Shown here: positions 16,725 through 24,978 of the stretch, in pieces
Position numbering within the stretch: position 1 is the stretch's first letter
How the letters are laid out: each line of letters opens with the position of its first letter
Source: JBDSKH01 sp035495435
GTDB lineage: Bacteria; Actinomycetota; Actinomycetes; Actinomycetales; Microbacteriaceae
NCBI GenBank assembly: GCA_035495435.1
Contig: DATJFV010000041.1
Coordinates: 8,288-72,287 of the forward strand
Length of the DNA: 64,000 bases
Direction of reading: 5' to 3'
Translations under genes and position numbers: made by a program
Notes under the pieces: model-generated
The model's input: only the letters and a program-made list of their open reading frames with translations
The model's database searches: none
Told to the model about the DNA's origin: nothing

Positions 16725-17855
16725 CTAGGTCTCGTCGCGGCGCGCACCGGTCGGGTCGGTGCGTGATGCCGCCGGCCGCCCGGAGCGCTCGTCGCGGTGG
16801 GTGAACAACCAGTCGGGCTTGGGTTCGATGAGCGGCCGGAAGATGCGCCTCACCAGCGGTGACGACAGTGCCAGCGAGATCGCGATAGAGGCGAACACCA
16901 TCGTCAGCAGCCAGATCGCCGACGAGTGGTCGTCCTTCAGGATTCCCGACTGCCGGATCGGGTAGAGCACGAACGAGTGCAGCAGGTAGACGTACATGGT
17001 GGCCTGGCCGAACACGCTGAAGATGGTCGCGCGGCGCGGGACGAGCGCATAGAACGCGGCGCTCAGCACGACGGCGAGCAGGATCAGACCCAGCCGGATG
17101 AGGCCCGCGGTCCAGTCCCTGTCGCCCAGCCGCGAGTAGCCGTCGTCGTAGAAGAACCATCCCTGCAGGTGGATGTCACGGAAGAATTGGATGTTCACCA
17201 CCACCACGGTGAGCCACCCGGCGAACACCGCCACCGCCACCGCGCGCGTGGCCCACACCGCCGGCCAGCGCAGGTCGCGCCACCGGTCGACCACCTTCCA
17301 CTGCCGCAAGTACCAGCCCAGCAGGAAGAACGGCAGGATGCCGATCGTGCGCGACAGCGAGAACGTCGAATCCACATTGTGCGCGTACCCGACCGCGACC
17401 GAGGCCACCACCGCCCAGAGCAGCGGCCAGCGCAGCATCGCCAGATACGGCAGCGCCACCCGGAACACCGCCAGCGCGAGCAGGAACCACAGCGTCCAGT
17501 GCGGCTCGCTCAGGTTGAGGCCCGGGTCGCCCTCGACCACCCACTGCACCGCCGACCAGATGAACTGCATGATCAGGTAGGGCAGCAGAATGTCGGTGAC
17601 CACTTTGCGCATCTGCTGCGTCCCCGGCGGGGTCGCCTTCGAGAAGTACCCGCTGATGATGGCGAACGCGGGCATGTGGAAGGCGTAGATGAACAGGTAG
17701 AGCGTCAGCGCGTTGTTCGAGTCGCCGGTCTGCCGCTGAATCGCGTGGCCGATGACCACCAGCACGATGGTGCCGAAGCGCGCGTTGTCCCAGAACGGGA
17801 TGCGGATGCGGGGCTTCAGGGCAGGTCCGCTCTGGTCGGCCGTCTGGCTGGACAT
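16725..17855 (-). CDS. Acyltransferase-3 family membrane protein
   Basis: 376 residues, about ten membrane segments, with the family N-terminus RIPFWDNARFGTIVLVVIGHAIQ, where the membrane-embedded His is the presumed catalytic residue, and the landmark FAIISGYF. Members move acetyl groups from cytoplasm to exported sugars or polysaccharides. The C-terminus is a charged cytoplasmic tail. I chose ATG at 17855 because a -10 box ends 7 nt upstream; another ATG at 17888 would overlap the divergent SDR start. Substrate unknown. Confidence 0.85.
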   Translation of the reverse strand: MSSQTADQSGPALKPRIRIPFWDNARFGTIVLVVIGHAIQRQTGDSNNALTLYLFIYAFHMPAFAIISGYFSKATPPGTQQMRKVVTDILLPYLIMQFIWSAVQWVVEGDPGLNLSEPHWTLWFLLALAVFRVALPYLAMLRWPLLWAVVASVAVGYAHNVDSTFSLSRTIGILPFFLLGWYLRQWKVVDRWRDLRWPAVWATRAVAVAVFAGWLTVVVVNIQFFRDIHLQGWFFYDDGYSRLGDRDWTAGLIRLGLILLAVVLSAAFYALVPRRATIFSVFGQATMYVYLLHSFVLYPIRQSGILKDDHSSAIWLLTMVFASIAISLALSSPLVRRIFRPLIEPKPDWLFTHRDERSGRPAASRTDPTGARRDET

Positions 17856-17862
17856 CGCCGTC

Positions 17863-17868
17863 AGCCTA
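17863..17868 (-). promoter_or_regulatory. -10 box of the acyltransferase gene
   Basis: TAGGCT on the minus strand ends 7 nt before ATG at 17855, fitting a leaderless transcript. It lies 6 bp from the opposing SDR -10 box. Confidence 0.45.
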
Positions 17869-17874
17869 CGGCGG

Positions 17875-17880
17875 GATACT
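17875..17880 (+). promoter_or_regulatory. -10 box of the SDR gene
   Basis: GATACT (5 of 6 to TATACT) ends 6 nt before ATG at 17887. The 31 bp between the two divergent start codons holds both -10 boxes. Confidence 0.4.
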
Positions 17881-17886
17881 GATGCC

Positions 17887-18660
17887 ATGGCGAAACGCGT
17901 GGTCGTGACAGGGGCGAGTTCGGGAATCGGTCAGGCGGCGGCTCGCCTGTTCCGCGAGCGGGGGTGGGATGTCGTGGGCGTCGCCCGGCGCGGCGAACGT
18001 CTCGAGGCGCTGGCGCGCGACCACGGCATCCGCCCCGTCGTCGGTGACGTGACGGTGCAGTCCGACGTGGATCGCGTGCGCGACGAGATCGCGGCGATCG
18101 GACCGGTGCATGCCCTGGTGAACAACGCCGGCGGCGCGTTCGGCTCCGCGAGCGTGGAGCTGAGCGACCCGGAGGACTGGCGCGCGATGTACGACGTCAA
18201 CGTGCTCGGCACGAAGCGCATGATCTCGGCGATGCTGCCCCTGCTGCGCGATGCGGCCCGCACCGACGGTCACGCCGACATCCTCTCGATCACCTCGGTG
18301 GCCGGGCACGAGGTCTACGAGAACGGCGCAGGCTACAACGCGGCCAAGTTCGCCGAGCACGCGTTGATGGCCGTGCTGCGACTCGAGCTGGCGGGCGAAC
18401 CGCTGCGGGTCATCGAGATCGCGCCGGGGATGGTGAAGACCGAGGGCTTCGCGATCATCCGGTTCAACGGCGACCAGGCCAAGGCCGACGCCGTGTACGC
18501 CGGGGTCGAGCATCCGCTCGTGGCCGAGGACATCGCCGAGGCGATCGTGCACGCCATCGAACTGCCGGGCCACGTGAACCTCGACCTGGTGACCGTGCGT
18601 CCGGTCGCGCAGGCGGCGGCGCACAAGGTGATCCGCGAGCCGCTGCGGCCCCGCGGGTAG
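17887..18660 (+). CDS. Short-chain dehydrogenase/reductase (YdfG-like)
   Basis: 257-residue NAD(P)-dependent oxidoreductase. Rossmann motif TGASSGIG (about 8-15), NNAG, catalytic Ser in SITSVAG and Tyr-Lys in YNAAK. The C-terminal part (EIAPGMVKTEGFAIIRFNGD, then EDIAEAIVHAIELPGHVNLD) resembles the YdfG/serine 3-dehydrogenase group that acts on small hydroxy acids. Single gene between a divergent acyltransferase and a convergent MFS pump; a hairpin overlaps its stop codon. Confidence 0.9.
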   Translation: MAKRVVVTGASSGIGQAAARLFRERGWDVVGVARRGERLEALARDHGIRPVVGDVTVQSDVDRVRDEIAAIGPVHALVNNAGGAFGSASVELSDPEDWRAMYDVNVLGTKRMISAMLPLLRDAARTDGHADILSITSVAGHEVYENGAGYNAAKFAEHALMAVLRLELAGEPLRVIEIAPGMVKTEGFAIIRFNGDQAKADAVYAGVEHPLVAEDIAEAIVHAIELPGHVNLDLVTVRPVAQAAAHKVIREPLRPRG

Positions 18661-18670
18661 CCGCCCGCGG
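18651..18670. terminator. Hairpin between convergent SDR and MFS genes
   Basis: CCGCGGG (18651-18657) pairs perfectly with CCCGCGG (18664-18670) around a 6-nt loop that contains the SDR stop codon TAG. There is no T-tract, as is common in high-GC actinobacteria. Being symmetrical, it could end transcription from both sides. Confidence 0.5.
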
Positions 18671-18672
18671 CT

Positions 18673-20142
18673 TCAGCGCCGGGTCAGGTCCTCGGCCTCG
18701 GGCAGCAGGTCGGCTTCGACGTCGGCGAACGCGAGCCGCGGCACGAAGAACAGCAGCACCGCGGCCAGCAGGGCTCCGCCGCCGCAGATCGCCCAGACGG
18801 TCATGTACCCCGAGAGGCTCGCGGCCGTGCCCGCAGCCGCCACCGCACCGGTCGCCAGCACGGTGCCGAACACCGCAGAGGCGAACGACCCGCCCACCGT
18901 CTTGGTGGTGTTCGTCAGCCCCGCCGCGATCCCGGTCTGCCCGCGCGGGGCCGCGGCCGCCGCGGCCGCCGGCAGTGCAGCCACCAGCGCGCCCGACCCG
19001 ATGCCCGCGATCACCATGTTGACGACCACTTGGGGCGTGGTGTCGTGCAGCGGCAGGAACAGCAGGTAGCCGGCGGCGACGAAGAACGCCGCCACGATCA
19101 GCGCGATACGCGGCGAGGTGCGTTTCGAGAGCACCGGGAAGAGCACGGCGCCGACGATCATCGCGATCAGGTAGACACCGATCAGGATGGACCGCATTCC
19201 GGTCGAGAGCCCGAGACCGTAGCCGACGACGTCGGGGTCCGTCCCGGCGAAGGTCGACAGCGGAGCCTGCGCGCCGAGGACGGCGATGCCGAACAGTCCG
19301 GCGGTGAGTTGCACGGGCCACATGCTGGGCTGCGCCAGCACCTTCAGGTCGATCGCCGGGTCGGGCTGACGGCGCTCGTATCGCGCGAACGGCACGAACA
19401 CCAGCACGCCGATCACGATGAGCACCCACACCCACCAGGTCGCGGGCCCGTTGATGCGCAGGAAGGTCAGCCCCGAGGTGATCAGCAGCAGGCCCAGGGT
19501 CAGGATGACGAAGCCCCCGACATCCAGTCGCCGACCCGGCACCGGCTCGGATTCGGGCACTCCGAACAGGATCGCGAAGAACACCAGGGTGACGCAGATC
19601 GCGGGCACGAAGAGGGTGAGAGTGACGTTCTGGGCGAACGCGCCGAACACGACGCTCGAGCCGAGAGCTCCGATGATCGCGCCGAGTTCGAGCGCCACCA
19701 CGAGGAACCCGGCCGCGCGGCGCGTCTGCGAAGCACCGGTGGCGGTGCGCCGGCCGCGGTCGAAGATCAGCGCGACCTCGAGCGGCAGCCACACCACGTA
19801 GAAGCCCTGCAGCGCCCAGGCGATGAGGAACGTGGTGAAGTCGCCGGCGAAGGCCAGCCACCAGCTCGCCGCAGCGGTCAGGACCGTCGAGATCAGCAGT
19901 ATCCGCTTGTGCCCGAACATGTCGCCGAGCTTGGCCAGCACCGGCACCACCAGCGCCGAGAGCAGCAACTGGGCCGCCTCGAACCAGTTGAAGTCGGCGT
20001 CCTTGATGTTCAGGTGCACCACCAGGTCGCTGATCAGGGGCACGTAGAACCCCTGCAGGATGCCGGAGGTGAGCTCGACGAGGAAGAGGAACCCCACCAG
20101 AGAGAACGTGATGGCGCGAAGCGAGGTGCGAGGCTCGGTCAT
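18673..20142 (-). CDS. MFS transporter, DHA2-like
   Basis: 489 residues with about 14 membrane segments; motif A appears as AKLGDMFGHKRILL, and the first segment reads FSLVGFLFLVELTSGILQGFYVPLI. It is a variant actinobacterial DHA2 subgroup rather than a classic QacA. Exported substrate unknown. ATG at 20142 is preceded by TAGCAT ending 6 nt upstream (leaderless). It ends convergently against the SDR gene with a shared hairpin, and starts divergently from the phosphoribosyltransferase gene. Confidence 0.87.
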   Translation of the reverse strand: MTEPRTSLRAITFSLVGFLFLVELTSGILQGFYVPLISDLVVHLNIKDADFNWFEAAQLLLSALVVPVLAKLGDMFGHKRILLISTVLTAAASWWLAFAGDFTTFLIAWALQGFYVVWLPLEVALIFDRGRRTATGASQTRRAAGFLVVALELGAIIGALGSSVVFGAFAQNVTLTLFVPAICVTLVFFAILFGVPESEPVPGRRLDVGGFVILTLGLLLITSGLTFLRINGPATWWVWVLIVIGVLVFVPFARYERRQPDPAIDLKVLAQPSMWPVQLTAGLFGIAVLGAQAPLSTFAGTDPDVVGYGLGLSTGMRSILIGVYLIAMIVGAVLFPVLSKRTSPRIALIVAAFFVAAGYLLFLPLHDTTPQVVVNMVIAGIGSGALVAALPAAAAAAAPRGQTGIAAGLTNTTKTVGGSFASAVFGTVLATGAVAAAGTAASLSGYMTVWAICGGGALLAAVLLFFVPRLAFADVEADLLPEAEDLTRR

Positions 20143-20148
20143 GTCCGG

Positions 20149-20154
20149 ATGCTA
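20149..20154 (-). promoter_or_regulatory. -10 box of the MFS gene
   Basis: TAGCAT on the minus strand, 6 nt from ATG at 20142; leaderless spacing. Confidence 0.45.
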
Positions 20155-20193
20155 GCGGTTCGGTACGGCGCTTCTCAGGTGAATCCGGTCTCT

Positions 20194-20199
20194 TAGCAT
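20194..20199 (+). promoter_or_regulatory. -10 box of the phosphoribosyltransferase gene
   Basis: TAGCAT ends 7 nt before a GTG at 20207. The in-frame ATG at 20198 falls inside this hexamer, so if this box is real the GTG is the true start. Confidence 0.45.
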
Positions 20200-20206
20200 G
20201 GACACC

Positions 20207-20677
20207 GTGGCGGATGAGCGCGAGATCCTGAGTTACGCCGCGTTCGGTGTCGCCGCGCGCGAGCTGGCGCAGACCATCGCGGATGACGGCTACCGCCCCG
20301 ACGCGATCATCGCCATCGCGCGGGGCGGGCTGGTGCTCGCCGGGGCCCTCGGGTACGCGCTGGATGTCAAGATGCTCGGCAGCCTCAACGTGGAGTTCTA
20401 CACCGGCGTCGAGGAGCGGCTTCCCGAGCCGATCGTGCTGCCGCCGACTCTCGACCGCGACGCCCTGGCCGGCAAGCGCGTGCTGCTGGTCGACGACGTC
20501 TCGGACTCGGGGCGCACGCTGGCGCTCGTGCTGGCGCTGCTGCGAGCCGGCGGAGGAGAGGTGCGCACCGTGTGCCTCTACAGCAAGCCGGGCACCGTGC
20601 AGCCGCCCGACTATGTGTGGCGCACGACGCCGAACTGGATCATGTTTCCCTGGAGCGCCGAAGGGCCGGTGGTATGA
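20207..20677 (+). CDS. Phosphoribosyltransferase, type I fold
   Basis: 156 residues from GTG 20207 (159 from the in-frame ATG 20198). The PRPP-binding motif VLLVDDVSDSGRTLALVLALL is unmistakable, and the flexible-loop region (ARGGLVLAGALGYALD) is present. C-terminal WIMFPWS recalls xanthine/hypoxanthine-guanine PRTases, suggesting purine-base salvage, but the specific base is not certain. Its stop overlaps the next ATG (ATGA), making it the first gene of a coupled run with an S51 peptidase and uracil-DNA glycosylase. Confidence 0.88.
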   Translation: MADEREILSYAAFGVAARELAQTIADDGYRPDAIIAIARGGLVLAGALGYALDVKMLGSLNVEFYTGVEERLPEPIVLPPTLDRDALAGKRVLLVDDVSDSGRTLALVLALLRAGGGEVRTVCLYSKPGTVQPPDYVWRTTPNWIMFPWSAEGPVV

Positions 20678-21402
20678 GCATCTTCCTCTGGGGTGGCGGA
20701 TGGACGCCCGCCGGCGACCCCGACATCGTGGCGCCGTTCCTCGCGGAGGCGGCACAGCGCGCCGCCGGCAGCGGGCGCATGATCCCGCGGATCGGGTTCC
20801 TGCTGGTGCGCGAGGAGGAGGGCGGCTACGCCACCGGATTCCCCGCATCCTTCGAAGCCGTCGCCCCCTGCGAACCGGTCGTGACGTTGCTCGTCGTGCC
20901 GGGGGAGGGGCCGGAGGCGTTCACCAGCGCCGTGCTGACCGACATTGACGCCCTCGTCATCGGCGGCGGGATGACGCCCGACTACCTGCGCGCCGTCGAG
21001 CCCGTCATGGAGGAGATCCGCCTGCTGGTGGCCGACGGGCTGCCCTACCTCGGCTTCTCGGCGGGTGCGATGATCGCCGCGGACCGCGCCGTCATCGGCG
21101 GCTACCGCATCGACGGGGTGCAGGTGTGTCCCGAGGAGACCGGCGAGGACCTCGAGGAGGTCACCATCGCCGAGGGCCTGGGCCTCGTCGACCTGGCGAT
21201 CGACGTGCACGCCGCGCAGTGGGGCACCCTCGGGCGGCTCGTCGCCGCGACCGAGGCGGGTCTGGTCGGGGGCGGGGTGGCGGTCGACGAGTTCACCGCG
21301 CTGGTGGTCGGCGACCACGGGCTGCGGGTCGTGGGCAGCGGCAGCGCCTGGCGGGTGCTCGACGAGCCGGCCGGAGTCGTGGTGGGAGCGCTCGAGCCGT
21401 GA
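20674..21402 (+). CDS. Peptidase S51-family (dipeptidase E / cyanophycinase-like) protein
   Basis: 242 residues with a class-I-glutaminase-like fold. The nucleophile elbow is LGFSAGAMIAA, preceded by VIGGGMTPDYLRA, the arrangement seen in S51 serine peptidases such as cyanophycinase and aspartyl dipeptidase. A C-terminal HAAQWGTLGRLVAA provides the likely catalytic His. No signal peptide, so cytoplasmic. Starts by ATGA overlap with the PRTase and ends by GTGA overlap with ung. Substrate unknown; probably an N-terminal Asp peptide or similar. Confidence 0.8.
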   Translation: MSIFLWGGGWTPAGDPDIVAPFLAEAAQRAAGSGRMIPRIGFLLVREEEGGYATGFPASFEAVAPCEPVVTLLVVPGEGPEAFTSAVLTDIDALVIGGGMTPDYLRAVEPVMEEIRLLVADGLPYLGFSAGAMIAADRAVIGGYRIDGVQVCPEETGEDLEEVTIAEGLGLVDLAIDVHAAQWGTLGRLVAATEAGLVGGGVAVDEFTALVVGDHGLRVVGSGSAWRVLDEPAGVVVGALEP

Positions 21403-22079
21403 GCTCCGCGCGTCCCCTGGCCGAGCTGGTCGATCCCGGCTGGGCACGGGCGCTCGCAGGGGTGGCTCCTCAGGTCGCGGCGATGGGGGAGTTCCTGCGG
21501 GCCGAGACGGCGGCGGGCCGGCGCTACCTGCCGGCCGGCGAGAACGTCCTGCGCGCGTTCTCGACACCGTTCGACGACGTGCGCGTGCTCATCGTCGGGC
21601 AGGACCCGTACCCGACGCCGGGGCATCCGATCGGGTTGGCGTTCGCGGTCGAACGCTCGGTGCGGCCGGTTCCGCGCAGCCTGCAGAACATCTATCGCGA
21701 GCTGCGCGACGACCTCGGCATCACGCCTCCGCCGCACGGCGACCTGTCGGCGTGGACGCGACAGGGCGTGATGCTGCTGAACCGCGTGCTCACGGTCCAG
21801 GCGGGCCTCTCGGGGTCGCACCGGGGGCGGGGGTGGGAGTCGGTGACCGAGGCGGCCATTCGCGCGCTGGCCGCACGGGACCGGCCGCTGGTCGCCATCC
21901 TGTGGGGACGCGACGCGGGGACGCTCCGCCCGATGCTGGGCGCGGTCCCGTGCATCGCCTCCGCGCATCCGAGTCCGCTCTCGGCGGCGAACGGCTTCTT
22001 CGGCTCGCGGCCGTTCAGCCGGGCGAACGAGCTGCTCGGGGCGGCCGGAGCAGCGCCCGTCGACTGGAATCTAGACTGA
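21399..22079 (+). CDS. ung: Uracil-DNA glycosylase, family 1
   Basis: 226-residue DNA repair enzyme removing uracil from DNA. Water-activating motif GQDPYPTPGHPIGLAF (Asp69), the NRVLTVQ uracil-binding segment, and the DNA-intercalation motif HPSPLSAANGFFG are all intact. Start GTG at 21399 overlaps the previous stop (GTGA); longer upstream reading lies wholly within the neighbouring gene. Length is typical for actinobacterial Ung. Confidence 0.96.
   Translation: MSSARPLAELVDPGWARALAGVAPQVAAMGEFLRAETAAGRRYLPAGENVLRAFSTPFDDVRVLIVGQDPYPTPGHPIGLAFAVERSVRPVPRSLQNIYRELRDDLGITPPPHGDLSAWTRQGVMLLNRVLTVQAGLSGSHRGRGWESVTEAAIRALAARDRPLVAILWGRDAGTLRPMLGAVPCIASAHPSPLSAANGFFGSRPFSRANELLGAAGAAPVDWNLD
22072..22077 (+). 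promoter_or_regulatory. -10 box of the GNAT gene at 22084
   Basis: TAGACT, embedded in the last codons of ung, ends 6 nt before GTG at 22084; leaderless spacing. Confidence 0.45.
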
Positions 22080-22083
22080 CGCC

Positions 22084-22662
22084 GTGCTGGAAGAGGAGTA
22101 CAACCCGCGCCGCAAGCTGCCGGCGCACCTGCGTCCGGCCGAGCCGCCTGCGCCGCACTTCGAGTACACCCTCCGCGCTGCCGAGCCGCGCGACATCCCG
22201 GACATGCTCGAGATCTACAACCATTACGTGGCCAACTCGACGGTCACCTTCGATGAGGATGCGCTGACCCTCGCCGAGATGCGCAAGAAGTTCAGGATCG
22301 TCGCCGATCTGGGCTACCCGTGGCTGGTCGCGGTCAGCCCGGGCGGCAATGTGCTCGGCTACGCCTACGTCACTCCATGGAAGCCGAAGGCGGCGTACCG
22401 CTTCACGGTCGAGAACTCGATCTACCTTGGCCCGGCGTCCACCGGCAAGGGTCTCGGGGCGGCGCTGATGGCCGAGTTGCTGGTGCGGGCGAAGGCCGCC
22501 GGCATCCGGGAGGTGGTCGCGGTGATCGCCGACAAGGGTGCCGAGGCGTCGCTCGCGCTGCATCAGCGGTTCGGCTTCACCGAGATCGGCCACATGGGCC
22601 GGGTGGGGTTCAAGTTCGGGCGCTGGCTCGGCACCGTCCTTCTGCAGAAGAGCCTCAAGTAG
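22084..22662 (+). CDS. GNAT N-acetyltransferase (phosphinothricin-acetyltransferase-like)
   Basis: 192 residues. After a short polar N-terminus comes a GNAT domain: YTLRAAEPRDIPDMLEIYNHYVANSTVTFDED is the characteristic start of Pat/YncA-type enzymes, and the acetyl-CoA loop is STGKGLGAALMAELL. YncA-like members acetylate methionine derivatives or phosphinothricin-like compounds. It begins 4 bp after ung at GTG 22084, with its own probable promoter inside ung. Confidence 0.85.
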   Translation: MLEEEYNPRRKLPAHLRPAEPPAPHFEYTLRAAEPRDIPDMLEIYNHYVANSTVTFDEDALTLAEMRKKFRIVADLGYPWLVAVSPGGNVLGYAYVTPWKPKAAYRFTVENSIYLGPASTGKGLGAALMAELLVRAKAAGIREVVAVIADKGAEASLALHQRFGFTEIGHMGRVGFKFGRWLGTVLLQKSLK

Positions 22663-22676
22663 AGGATGCTCGGGGG

Positions 22677-23084
22677 ATGACCGTCTCCCAACTCCGCCTC
22701 GTCCTCGAAACCGACGACCTCGACGCCGCGTTGGCGTTCTACCGCGACGTTCTGGGTCTCGCCGAGCGTGAGGCGTACTCCGAGGAGGACGGCGCCCGGG
22801 TGCACATCCTCGAGGTGCCCAGCGCCACGCTCGAACTCGCGAACCCGCAGCAGGTGCGGTTCATCGACCGCGTCGAGACGGGTCGCGAGGGGGTCGCGCA
22901 CCGCTATCCGCTGACGGTGCGCATCGCGTTCGAGGTGCCGGATGCGGCGGCAGCCGAGCAGGAGTGGCGCGCGGGCGGGGCGAGCCCGGTGGCCCCGGCG
23001 GCCGAGACCCCGTGGAACTCGCTCAACGCGCGCCTCGAGGCCCCCGGCGGCATGCAGGTCACCGCGTTCCAGGAGCTCAGCTGA
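22677..23084 (+). CDS. VOC-family (glyoxalase-like) protein
   Basis: 135 residues with two beta-alpha-beta-beta-beta modules: LRLVLETDDLDAALAFYRDVLGL at the start and a second half ending NARLEAPGGMQVTAFQEL. Metal ligands are not clearly conserved in both halves, so it may be a binding or resistance protein rather than a glyoxalase. GGGGG precedes ATG at 22677. It overlaps by 8 bp the convergent GNAT gene. Confidence 0.78.
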   Translation: MTVSQLRLVLETDDLDAALAFYRDVLGLAEREAYSEEDGARVHILEVPSATLELANPQQVRFIDRVETGREGVAHRYPLTVRIAFEVPDAAAAEQEWRAGGASPVAPAAETPWNSLNARLEAPGGMQVTAFQELS

Positions 23085-23583
23085 TTCCTGGCGGCTCGTC
23101 CAGGCGGTACACGTACTCGTCGACCTCTTCGCCGCGACGCGGGGCATGGGTGCGCTCGACGCGGTCGAAGACGAAACCCGCGCCCTGCAGCACCCGCTGC
23201 GAGCCGAGGTTGTCCGACACCGTGCTGCCCCAGAGCGGCCGTTGCGGTAGCTCGCGCAGCACCGCGGCGAGAGCCGCCGAGGCGACGCCCTGGCGCCACA
23301 GCTCGCGGGTGATCCAGTAGCCCACCTGGCGTTCGCCGTTCATCAGGAAGCTGAGGGCGTAGCCGGCGAACCGGCCGTCGGCCTCCACGATCCAGATCAG
23401 GTTGGCCGGGTCGGCGCGGATCCGCGCCCAGTGCGCGTCGAAGGCGGTGCGATCGCCGGGCTCCCGCGGCAGGAAGGCGATCATCTGCGCGCCCTCCGCG
23501 TCCGATTCCAGCTCGAACAGCTGCTCGAGGTCGTGCTCGGTCACCGGGCGCAGCCGCACGTCATCACGCACCGGGACGGTCAC
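23077..23583 (-). CDS. GNAT N-acetyltransferase (RimJ/RimL-like)
   Basis: 168 residues. VRLRPVTEHDLEQLFELESD opens a GNAT_3 domain; VGYWITRELWRQGVASAALAAVL is the acetyl-CoA loop and VSDNLGSQRVLQGAGFVF the last conserved block, which together place it with the ribosomal-protein-alanine acetyltransferase-like group. Start GTG or ATG near 23583 overlaps the upstream lipoprotein stop by 4 bp, so the two are coupled. Substrate unknown. Confidence 0.83.
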   Translation of the reverse strand: MTVPVRDDVRLRPVTEHDLEQLFELESDAEGAQMIAFLPREPGDRTAFDAHWARIRADPANLIWIVEADGRFAGYALSFLMNGERQVGYWITRELWRQGVASAALAAVLRELPQRPLWGSTVSDNLGSQRVLQGAGFVFDRVERTHAPRRGEEVDEYVYRLDEPPGIS

Positions 23584-24197
23584 CGGTACACCTGGTCGGC
23601 TGCCTGGCTCGCCAGCTCGACCGCCTCGTCGAAGAACGCCTCACCGCCGATCGCCTCGATCACCGAGATCCAGCTGTCGTCGCGCAGCACATTGAGGATC
23701 GCGGGGGCGCTGGTGTCATCACCGATCTGGGCGTAGCTCACGCCGTCGTCGATGACCGCCTCGTTGAGCCCTTGGGCGAGCAGGGAGTCGACGACCTGTC
23801 CGCGGGTGTCAGGGCTGAGCGGTGCGACCGAGACGGTGACCGTGCTCTCGGGCACCTCCTCGTTGCCCCAGATGCAGGAGATGCCGCCGGCGGCTTCCTC
23901 GGGCGTCGGGTCGGAGTAGTACTGCGGGTACTTCCCTCCGGGTCCGCCGAGCAGTTCCAGACCCTGGGCCGTGAAGTCGGCTTGAACCGAGTCGGGCAGC
24001 AGCTGCGTGCAGTCGGTCGGCAGGGTGAAGGTCCGCTCCGATGGCGGCTGCGTGGCGTTCGCCGTTGGCGTGGGATCCGATCCGGTCGGTTGCGTCGGGG
24101 CGGCCTGCGGGGAACCCCCGCAGGCCGCCAGCGACAGCACCGCGGCGATCGCGATCGGCAGGACGGTGATGCGTGTACTCGTCACGGGTGGCCTCAT
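23580..24197 (-). CDS. Hypothetical exported lipoprotein
   Basis: 205 residues. Signal peptide with lipobox LAAC (23-26; Cys26), then a Pro/Thr/Ser linker typical of actinobacterial lipoproteins and a folded part with two cysteines (TDCTQLLPD and GISCIWGN) that likely form a disulfide. The pattern 'C..LLP' plus 'C.W' is seen in DUF3558-like lipoproteins, but I cannot confirm the family. GTG at 24185 is an alternative start with a GAGG 6 nt upstream. Confidence 0.7.
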   Translation of the reverse strand: MRPPVTSTRITVLPIAIAAVLSLAACGGSPQAAPTQPTGSDPTPTANATQPPSERTFTLPTDCTQLLPDSVQADFTAQGLELLGGPGGKYPQYYSDPTPEEAAGGISCIWGNEEVPESTVTVSVAPLSPDTRGQVVDSLLAQGLNEAVIDDGVSYAQIGDDTSAPAILNVLRDDSWISVIEAIGGEAFFDEAVELASQAADQVYR

Positions 24198-24231
24198 CTC
24201 CCAGTGTGGCGAGAATCTATCACCGCGAGCC

Positions 24232-24978
24232 TCAGGAACGCGGGGTGGCGTGGCGCAGCACCAGGTATCCCGTCACTCCCGCGATCGCGGTGGGGACGAG
24301 CAGCCAGAGCGCGGTGCCCAGCGCCTGAGCCTGCAGGAAGAAGGCGCCCACGGCATCCCAGCTGCGGGTGTAGGTCACGAGCGCGATCACGCCCACCAGC
24401 AGCGCGCCGATCGCGATGAAGGCCGCGACCAGGCCGGTGGCCTTCCACCGCACGAACACGGTGGCGAATACCGCGCCGGTGAAGAAGAAGAACAGCATGA
24501 GGCAGAAGAAGATCACCAGCCGCTGCCAGGTCTCGTTCTCTCCGCCACCGAAGTAGATCGTGGTGAACATGTGCATGCCGATGCCCCACCCGCCGGTCAG
24601 CGTCTCGAGGGCCGACAGCACGGTCAGGGCGATCGCCCAGCCGGCCGACAGCAGCACGAAGGTCAGGGCGCTGCCGAGGTAGAAGTCTCTGCGTGTCGAC
24701 CCGTACCCCAGGGCGAGCGGGAAGGTGAGGTTCATCGCCTGGACGGCGACGACCAGCATGTAGAAGAAGATCCATCCCGGCGCGCCGCTGTACTGGGTGC
24801 CGTTGCTGGCGTCGGCGGCGTCCGACGGGTCGAGGTTCGTCGAAACGAGCCACCAGATGGCGTAGGTCAGCACGAAGATCGCGCCGAGGATGAGCGCCGG
24901 CAGCACGATGGTGGTGCGCGGGTTGGCCAGATGCAGCCTGACGACGCGGGTGGTGCGCCCGAGTGCGGCGGTGGTCAT
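24232..24978 (-). CDS. ABC-2-like exporter, membrane subunit
   Basis: 248 residues, six membrane segments, opening with a cytoplasmic RLHLANPRTTIVLPALILGAIFVL. It is encoded directly after an ABC ATPase (ATGA overlap at 24975-24978) that follows a GntR/YtrA regulator, the same arrangement as the Bacillus ytr operon. It probably forms the channel of an exporter that responds to cell-envelope stress or antibiotics. No substrate can be inferred. Confidence 0.75.
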   Translation of the reverse strand: MTTAALGRTTRVVRLHLANPRTTIVLPALILGAIFVLTYAIWWLVSTNLDPSDAADASNGTQYSGAPGWIFFYMLVVAVQAMNLTFPLALGYGSTRRDFYLGSALTFVLLSAGWAIALTVLSALETLTGGWGIGMHMFTTIYFGGGENETWQRLVIFFCLMLFFFFTGAVFATVFVRWKATGLVAAFIAIGALLVGVIALVTYTRSWDAVGAFFLQAQALGTALWLLVPTAIAGVTGYLVLRHATPRS

